This document shows, in pieces, positions 57,596 through 64,000 of a stretch of DNA of 64,000 nucleotides. The stretch comes from Aphanomyces cochlioides (Eukaryota; Oomycota; Saprolegniomycetes; Saprolegniales; Verrucalvaceae): positions 310,001 through 374,000 of the forward strand of contig JAHQRK010000005.1 in NCBI GenBank assembly GCA_019828595.1, written 5' to 3'. The translations under genes and the position numbers were made by a program. Under the pieces are notes generated by a model. It ran no database searches and was not told the origin of the DNA. It saw only the letters and a program-made list of their open reading frames with translations. Each line of letters opens with the position of its first letter. Within the stretch, counting starts at the first letter, position 1.

Positions 57596-57942
57596 TGTGA
57601 CGGTCGCGGGGATAGCGATGACGCACAAAAAGAATCGAAGGTCCAGACGTTTGGACTTCACAGGAACCGAATATCCTCGACTTTAGCCAAGGACTCTGCA
57701 CCAGGATCGGAAGGGAAAGGAGACTAACAACGGTAGTGTAGATTAACCGAGTTAGGAGTAGTCGAGCAGAATGAGAAGTGAGATACATAGCTATCTAAGA
57801 ATCTAAACATCTAATATGGAAGGATCGTGAGTTCGAGGACGCTTGGGTCGAATCGAACTAGAATCTTAGTGGTTTGAAAGGGGTCACCTGCGTGGGATGA
57901 TCCATGAGTTTGACAAGCAACGATCGAGGCTCAACCGTCATA
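57596..57942 (-). repeat. Gypsy-2 5' LTR
   Basis: 347 bp with two differences from the other LTR. Followed on the element strand by AAAGTGGTGGAGAAGCAGGG, the expected site of the primer-binding sequence (tRNA not assigned). Confidence 0.92.
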
Positions 57943-58800
57943 GCAAGGCTCTTATCCATAGTCCTGTCGAGAAATTGAGTTCATTTGCGATGCCTCGCGA
58001 GTTTCGTTTGCGTATTGCCAGGATATTCATGCTTAGACCTCGGGAAGTCATAGTGCCATCGATTGCAGCTTTTGCTTTGCCTTTTCCTTTGTCTGGAACT
58101 GGGATCTTACATCTGCCAATCCCGGTGTTTTGGACTTGGACTTTTGCTCTACATTTTCCTTTGCCGTTGCCTGGGCCAGACATAACAATAAAAATTTATT
58201 TGAGAATGATGTCACAAGTTCAAACATTGAATGTGGAGATTGTACTGTACAAACTCCACGTTCGGCATCTCTTGTGATCTGTCGTCAGACACCAAAGTAC
58301 AGCACGAAAGATTTTACTGTAGTACCTCCATTCCCATTGCACCTCTGGGCAGGTGCAGAATTTTTGTACAAAAAAAATTGTACCCCAGCCTCTCATGAAA
58401 GCAAGTCTCGTTGCAGAAATAGACAGGCTCGCTAACCAGTTCCTTTTTCGTCTTTCCCATGATATGCACAACTGTTGATTCCATCAACCGGACCAGCTTT
58501 GCTGTTAACAATAAATACACAAGCGATCTTGCCCGTGCAATGGGTGCAACACCTCATTCACCAACGAGCCGTTAGTACATGAGTTAATGACTAATACATC
58601 ATGTGATGCACGAAGTTGGTTCTATGTTCGAAAGACGTCACCTTACAAGCAATCACACAGCAGATTTATCTGTCACTCGCCAATTTGCTGTTGTATTGAC
58701 AAATATGAAGTCAACCTACACCATTTTGCGTTTAAGTTAGATCATGTTTCGATTGATTTTAATCTGTTCAAAAGAATTTGAGGTCAATGACATTTCAATA

Positions 58801-59400
58801 AACACAACTGCACTTCAATTAAATCTCACTTCCATCAACTGCATTTATAAAAAATCAATGTCATTTAAAGAAAGCCATCGATGTAAAAGACAACATCACT
58901 TCAAAAAAAGTCAACAACACTTTATAGAACTTGCAATCTAAGCAATTTGCGCAACTTGAGTCATCCTCACATGCAGGAGGCGAGTTATATTTGGTACATG
59001 TTAGTCGTAAGGAAGATTTTAGAGAAGATCCAAACCAAGCCAGCGTCGTCGCCCCAGACCCAAACTGACTTTGGTGCATAGCATGATATTGTGTGAATTC
59101 AAGGAAACCAGACAAATTTTTAGACCATTAAAAGCCAGGATAAAGATATTCTCCCCCGAGGACTCATTTTGGTTATATTTTCTATCTGGGCAGTTTTAAT
59201 AAGCGCCAAATGTGTCCGATATTTAAGAGAAATGATGGATTTGTTTCCCGCCCCAGGTTGCAAGTTCTATAAACCATTGTTGACTTTTTTTGAAGAGATG
59301 TTGTCTTTTACATCGATGGCGTGGACTTTCTTTAAATGACATTGACTTTTTATAAATGCAGTTGATGGAAGTGAGATTTAATTGAAGTGCAGTTGTGTGG
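58801..59400. repeat. Foldback element with about 140-bp inverted arms
   Basis: 58801-58937 and 59264-59400 are reverse complements with few differences (for example ACAACTGCACTTCAATTAAA and its complement near 59385). About 325 bp lies between. No ORF of note and no clear target duplication. It sits between the two unrecognised-family genes, so it could be a MITE of its own family. Confidence 0.75.
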
Positions 59401-59649
59401 TCGATTCATATTGGAAAGATTAATTACAGTTATTCACTATCAATTCTTCCCAAACTGACTGTGACAACCAACGGGGAAGTTTCCATCCACTCGACAGAGA
59501 CTTGGACAAAAGAATTACTATTATAGTATACATCTATCACCAAAGTTGATACACAAGAAGCGATTTTATATTGAATAGTGTGAACTTGAACACAACTCAT
59601 ATCTATTTCATCGTGGGCTTCTTCGGGCAATACATTTTGTGAGCAGAAT

Positions 59650-60987
59650 TTACTGGTCCTCTTCGAACAATTGATCTCGAGAGCCCATGGTTGGAGCTTC
59701 CAATATGAATCGTTTGCATCGTTCACGGAAATTGTCACGTATCTTTACGATGCTTGTTTCAACCACACGTCGAATTTTCTCGATGACCACCTCGTCTGAA
59801 TCGTATTGATTCACAGTACATTGGAAGCTTTTTGCAATGCCACGCAAAGATAATTGGCCGTGGGCATTTACAGGACAAAAGTTCAATAGAGACCACCGGA
59901 CAAGTGTCAACCGATCAGTGACATGCTCAAATATCATCCTAAATATTGATCAATATTCCCTCAAAGCAGGTAAAGCGAACCATTGAAATCCATTTGCTCG
60001 AGTTTCACCTTCGACAAACGGAAAACGCTCGTCCACCGCTATCCCAGCATGGGTAATAGTGATGCGGTCTTGACCAGGATAGCCAGGAAAGATTCCAGAC
60101 ACTGAAATTCGCTTCAGTTTTAAATGAGTGAGCTCTTGGATAATATAGAGTACATTGTCGCCCATGTCTTCAAGCAACTAGTCAATTTGGATGAGAAGTG
60201 TCAAACTTGATACCAATACAATAACGCCAAACACAGGTGTCGATTCTGTAAGATCGAAGCGCCATGTCTTGGCCACATTTTCGTAATTGCTTTCAACAGT
60301 GAAATTCACTTAACTCTCAAAAGCCTCAATAGCCACCCCTTCTTCATCTTCTCCCAGATGAATATTGACATCAATTTTGTCTTCCACAGAGTTTCCAAAC
60401 GGTTTGTATGGATATGCAATTTGAGACATAATATGGGTTCGATTTGTCATGTAGACACAGCCCCTACTCCGACCGTAGTCATCTTGTAATAAAGTCACCT
60501 CCATGTAATTTGGTCCACCCTGTGGGGGCTGTTGAAACTCACGCTACTGATTTGACCAGCTTACCTTGTGAATTACGTACGTGTCAACCCACGCGGCCAA
60601 CCATCCTTTGAGCTTTTCACGATTTTCAAGCATTGATCTCAGCGCTTTGTTCCTCTCTTCAAAGTCGAGGATTTCAGCTTTCGCAAGGACAAGCGCCAAG
60701 TTATATGGGTCTGTTTCTTGCTTTCGTCTCAAGAGTTCTTCTTCGAGCAGCTCGACTTGCTTTCGCATGACTTGAAGCAATTGTTCGTTCGTAGCATCAA
60801 GTTGTTTCGCAGTGTCGCGTGAATGCTTTTGTCGTATCACCACCGCAGTCATATTTAGAAGTCTGGTCGTCTCATCGACTTCAAGTGGAACTTTCGCTTT
60901 GCGTTTTCCTTTTTCTTGAGCTGGAACCTTCGCTTTTCCCTTCCCTTTGTCTTGGGCCCTCGCTCTGCCTTTTCCTTTACCCGACAT
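59650..60987 (-). pseudogene. Unrecognised coiled-coil gene, copy 2, one nonsense codon
   Basis: Start MSGKGKGRARAQDKGKGKAK at 60987: a Lys/Gly-rich head, a coiled coil with the EELLRRKQETDPYN block, then EKLKGWLAAWVDTY. GT-AG introns at 60520-60564, 60178-60213 and 59939-59980 correspond one for one with copy 1. TAA at 60310-60312 interrupts exon 2 where copy 1 reads on (AFES then HAHFS). Downstream the frame stays open and conserved to the final stop at 59650-59652, so loss is recent or the TAA is a sequence error. The basic head could be a nuclear signal. Product about 400 residues if the TAA is ignored. No known domain named with confidence. Confidence 0.7.
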
Positions 60988-61500
60988 CGTAGTAAATACG
61001 ACAATGATGTCACGAGTTGTGAAAGTTGTCATTGATGGTACCGACTTCTTGGCATCTCTTGTGATCTGTCGACAGTCTACCATAGTTGCAATATGTGAAT
61101 CTCAACAACTCGTTTCGTCGTACCAGGAATAGTTCCAAGCACAAATCCAATACTAGTAGTCTTCAAACACGTCCAATTTGTTCCATTCAGAGTCCCTCCA
61201 TCGCACAGCAAACGGGTCGATCGCTGGGGAGAACGAAACGCAAATCCTATTATTAGAGATAGACAGGCTATTCATGTGTAGGCTTTCCTGTGAGAACACA
61301 GTCCTATCTCAGCGAAGTATCCTCATGCAGTATTGGATGAAGTTCAAACTGGGGTGCGGAATGAGCAAGGAACCAGCTGTGAACATGGCACAAAGCCAAC
61401 CCGATGGTGTTGCACGCATTGCACGGATACAGCAGCTCGCGCAGCGACGGACGACATTGGGAAGGGCTGCAAGCTGGTTCTGAGTTTGACTCCGTCGATA
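60988..61500. other. Upstream region of copy 2, nothing recognised
   Basis: About 100 bp upstream of the start resembles the upstream sequence of copy 1 near 58260 (a shared CAGATCACAAGAGATGCC phrase), so the duplication includes 5' sequence. Beyond that, nothing. Confidence 0.45.
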
Positions 61501-61506
61501 CACTCA

Positions 61507-61749
61507 ACTGGTTTGTCTGTCGTTTGCATTCAGGAGTGCCATATTGAGATAACTAAGCTTTCCACAGGTGTCCAAAGATGGCACGAAGTTGGAGAGATTC
61601 GAGTTGTTAACCCAAGTTCAGTGACAAATACTAGTGTGCTAACTCTGGACACCACGCATGGATTTTCGATATATATGTACTCACCGTACTCTCAACAGGA
61701 CTTCACCAGAACATGCAGAACCATGATAGAATACGAAATTCTCGCATAA
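61507..61749 (+). CDS. Unrecognised ORF end abutting a MITE
   Basis: The frame open from 61333 reads ECHIEITKLSTGVQRWHEVG, VLTLDTTHGFSIYMYSPYSQ and RTCRTMIEYEILA, a plausible beta-rich protein tail. Its stop codon TAA is made of the TA target plus the first base of the pogo-type MITE at 61749. The upstream start is unclear. Confidence 0.35.
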   Translation, partial: TGLSVVCIQECHIEITKLSTGVQRWHEVGEIRVVNPSSVTNTSVLTLDTTHGFSIYMYSPYSQQDFTRTCRTMIEYEILA

Positions 61750-61869
61750 CGTAAAAGTCCAAAATCGAGCAGTGGATCAAAAACTTTCTGGTTGCAAATG
61801 TGGATCGCGAGATATATGTCATGAACGTTTAGTAAAAATAAATATGTGCTCGATTTTGGACTTTTACGT
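61749..61869. mobile_element. pogo-family MITE (121 bp)
   Basis: Both ends carry the terminal repeat of pogo-A (ACGTAAAAGTCCAAAATCGA), with only about 75 bp between. TA precedes the left end (61747-61748); the right flank is CG, so one side of the target has changed. No coding capacity. pogo-A in this same window is a possible source of the ends and of transposase. Confidence 0.85.
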
Positions 61870-62726
61870 CGCAGGCGCGGCTAACTAAAGCGACTTTCGG
61901 CCTCACGTGTCTTTCCTCGTTGTTCTGGTGAACATTGTATTTCTCCTACGTCATGTGTGTTTAGCATACATATGTAGTTGCTTCCGTCAGTAAATGTCTT
62001 TCACAACTTAAGAAAATAGTGCGTCGTTTTCCGTGGGGTTTCTTTGGCCGTCCGATCATTTTTATCTCGTCTAAACGTAAGTGTCATTGTGGAAGGTCGC
62101 AATGAAAATATTGCATAATGAACCCACAACTATTGCCTTCCGTGCGTAATCGATCGCCATCGGAATCAAATGCTTATTGCTGCAAAAAGAATCCACTTTG
62201 AGAGCTCAATACAGCACAAAACGTTGTTGAAGCTGCTAACCAGAACTACGACATGCTCGACTTCCTCCTGGCAGTTCCTTCACCATCTCTCTCCAGAGTA
62301 CTTGCTCTAAGGAAGAGCGTCAACGGTGTGTCTATGATATAATGGTGATTCGTGATTCAATCAATCATGGTCTCAACTCCTCAACTTGATATCGTCTCTG
62401 AAGTGACGAGATTGTCGTAAATCACGATCGAGCTACATTATTAATAAATGTATAGTGCAAAAATGGCTAGGCGATATGATTGCCTTCGTTCTAATAGTTT
62501 AATATTAGGACTACAGCTGTAGTCGGGAGTACAACTTGTCGTCATGAGAACCTGGTTCCTCACTCCAGTTTGAACTTTATCCTGAGCGTGTAATCTTAGT
62601 GGGTCGACAAACTGACGAAGTCGGATCTCAAGAGATGCCAAACTTGGAGAACAGTGTACGGTGTGAGAAAACATGTATTTTTACAATCACAGAATTTTTT
62701 TTTCATGTCTGGTCCATGGAGAGGTG
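61870..62726. other. Intergenic, nothing recognised
   Basis: About 850 bp with short frames only. The phrase AAAGTTCAAACTGGAGTG (minus strand, about 62580) echoes one at about 61340 in inverted orientation, too short to define an element. Confidence 0.35.
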
Positions 62727-64000
62727 TTAGATATAAGAATCAAATGAGTCTAAGTCTATCAAAGTGGTTGAACACGAGGAAAGTTCACTACAACTAGGAG
62801 AACTATAGAGCAGTGTCATGTGATTGACTACGATGGACAGTACATTGGTTGACAGTACAGTTGTGTGTATTTTATATTCCTGGCTAGGATGTGATGGGTT
62901 TGACTGTGTTATGCTTAGTGCACTCACTCTTGAATTGGCCCTGAACTGAGCCTTCAACTCTATTCTTTACTGCATTCCCTGCTATTCAACATTTCAAGTA
63001 GTATGTCTACTGAAGGAGCTTCCACTGGAGGAATTAAGAATCTGTCCTCATTGATCTCAAATGAGATGGACAACTTAAGAGTGTGGTCAGAAAAGTTTAT
63101 TGATCACTTGGAGGAAATGAGTTTATTGTAAACTCCAAAAGAGAGAAATCTAACAGAGAGTTCTGTGATGAGTGATGCAACTTCTGTTGCTGTAAATCAG
63201 GTTGAGTCTGGTTTGATTAACCAGAAATTGATGGAGCTTTCTATTAAAGCGAAGGAAGTCATAAGTGATGTGGACGCTAGAATTCAAAAGAACTTCCTGT
63301 CCTTGTTGTGTGATCGTGAACTCACATCTTGTGAGTGGGCACTGGATAGTGGATGTGGTGGTCATCTGACGGGAAAGACAGATTATTTTAGTTCAAAAAC
63401 TAATGAGAACAATCTTGTCTTTAGATTCGGAGAGGGTACTGAATTGACGAGTTCACACGTGGGAACAATTCAATTGTGGTTTAGATCAATTGAAGGAATT
63501 GTGCCATATAGATTTGAATCTGTGATACTTGTACCAGGAGCAAAGTCAAATATACTAAGCGAGAAGGTGCTAAAGGAACAAGGATATCATATCATACCAA
63601 GTATGTGTGGTAAATATAAATATGTCTTTATGCATGATATGCTACAGTTCGTCGCTGTGGTTATCAATGAATCATATTATATTAAGCATCATACTTTGAG
63701 TGAGAGACAAGTACACTGTAATAGTGTAAAGACAGCACCGATTTTGAGAGAACTAATCATGAAGCTGAACGTCTCGTCAAAGAGTGGCATATCCGACTTG
63801 GACATGTAAACAAAGGTTCGGTGATTACGATGCTATGTAGTGGTGTCGTCACTGGGGTTCCGAAGATTAGTAAGGAAAGTTTGAAGAATGTCTCGTTTTG
63901 TTGTCACACATGTGTGGGATGGTCGGATCAGTGAAGTCCGAGCTTCTCGCCGCAAGAAAAGGGGGGGGTGGAAGGTTAGAGGTCGCCTGGGGCTTTTAGG
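62727..64000 (+). mobile_element. Ty1/copia element, 5' part, broken
   Basis: The coding begins at ATG 63003. A candidate LTR begins TGTTAGATATAAGAATC near 62726 and would run to about 62990, but no second LTR is in the window, so this is unproven. Only gag remnants, the protease and the GAG-pre-integrase region are present; the sequence becomes G-rich and unrelated from about 63925. Confidence 0.6.
63003..63930 (+). pseudogene. Copia gag-protease-pre-integrase fragment
   Basis: MSTEGASTGGIKNLSSLISN then an in-frame TAA (63129-63131). The frame goes on to the copia protease motif CEWALDSGCGGHLTGKTDYF (about 63335) and ILVPGAKSNILSEKVL-like downstream block. Gag is far too short (about 110 codons before the protease), so the capsid and zinc knuckle are deleted. 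A frameshift near 63755 leads to WHIRLGHVNKGSVITML, the GAG-pre-integrase domain, ending CCHTC at about 63920. Confidence 0.75.

Larger units (their letters stand above)
47221..57942 (-). mobile_element. Ty3/gypsy element 2, recent, with an opposite-strand ORF
   Basis: LTRs of 347 bp at 47221-47567 and 57596-57942 differ at two positions by eye. The 4-bp target duplication GCAA is at 47217-47220 and 57943-57946. Gag-pol is on the minus strand. A purine tract (reverse complement of agcccccctgg, 47568-47578) lies next to the 3' LTR. Order on the minus strand: gag (with coiled coils), zinc knuckles, protease, RT, RNase H, integrase. Between integrase and the 3' LTR, plus-strand ORFs occupy 47724-49325. 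Several frames are broken despite the young LTRs. Confidence 0.92.
46086..58183 (-). pseudogene. Unrecognised coiled-coil gene, copy 1, split by gypsy-2
   Basis: Start MSGPGNGKGKCRAKVQVQ at 58183, a Lys/Gly-rich low-complexity head as in copy 2. The coding reads to codons spanning TTGC, is interrupted by gypsy-2 (47221-57942), and resumes in frame at 47220 with LKLLEKDLERRKQE, a coiled coil ending EKLKEWLAAWVATY. Introns 46970-47016, 46628-46669 and 46383-46430 match those of copy 2. Two further lesions: TAA at 46586-46588 where copy 2 has CAA, and an 8-bp tandem duplication near 46110 that shifts the frame before the last eight residues. The C-terminal half (MEVTLLQDDEGRRRGS, GVFPGYPGQDRITVAHAGIA, IFEHVTDCLTRVRW) belongs to no family I can name. 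Confidence 0.75.

Noticed and set aside
1..64000. CRISPR arrays, tRNA genes, bacterial operons
   Set aside because: No spaced direct repeats, no convincing B-box cloverleaf, and the intron-bearing genes are eukaryotic.

Overview
This is a eukaryotic nuclear window, most likely from an oomycete of the Saprolegniales (Aphanomyces-like). The evidence is very short GT-AG introns (about 36-50 bp), a WRKY19-like Cys/His-repeat gene, and a transposon set that includes Crypton, Helitron, PIF/Harbinger, pogo, MULE, hAT, Tc1-like, Ty3/gypsy and Ty1/copia elements. The genus is inferred from gene style; no sequence search was run. I see no CRISPR array, rRNA or tRNA gene, or prokaryotic operon.

Host genes are concentrated at the left. 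They are an 11-exon gene for a two-domain peptidyl-serine/hydroxyproline-type glycosyltransferase (127-3130, +), a two-exon gene for a small two-TM protein (3141-3624, -), a WRKY19-like Cys/His repeat gene (4282-5112, -), a doubtful multi-exon gene (about 5382-6030, +) and a multicopper oxidase (7314-9074, -). A second, nearly identical multicopper oxidase lies at 43140-44828 (-). A further gene family with no recognised function has two copies near the right end. One (46086-58183, -) is split by a retrotransposon and the other (59650-60987, -) carries a nonsense codon.

Between the two oxidase copies is about 34 kb of mostly transposons. The clearest structure is a stack of insertions reconstructed from target-site duplications and broken reading frames. 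An old pogo-like element (pieces from 10750 to 24100) was hit by a hAT element (22820-23528) and by a MULE (11198-22737). The MULE was hit by a gypsy element (13188-21243, TSD CAAGC). The gypsy 5' LTR was then hit by a second pogo element (13192-15329, TSD TA), four bases inside the LTR. A small PIF/Harbinger element carrying only a SANT/Myb gene (9911-10665, TSD TTA) adjoins this stack. Further right are a 702-bp MITE with 76-bp terminal inverted repeats (26455-27156), a Helitron ending at 34451, a Crypton (34622-39063) interrupted by a Tc1/IS630-like element with a convergent accessory ORF, and a second hAT (40770-42591). A diverged long inverted repeat (about 27.17-27.60 and 39.43-39.99 kb) brackets the Helitron and Crypton.

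At 47221-57942 a 10.7-kb gypsy element with 347-bp LTRs (two mismatches by eye) sits inside the coding sequence of the unrecognised gene, with a 4-bp target duplication. It also carries a 1.6-kb ORF set on the strand opposite gag-pol. The window ends in a broken copia element. Most transposon ORFs are interrupted by stops and frameshifts. Some of these may be assembly indels, because the LTRs are young, yet the glycosyltransferase gene reads cleanly through eleven exons.
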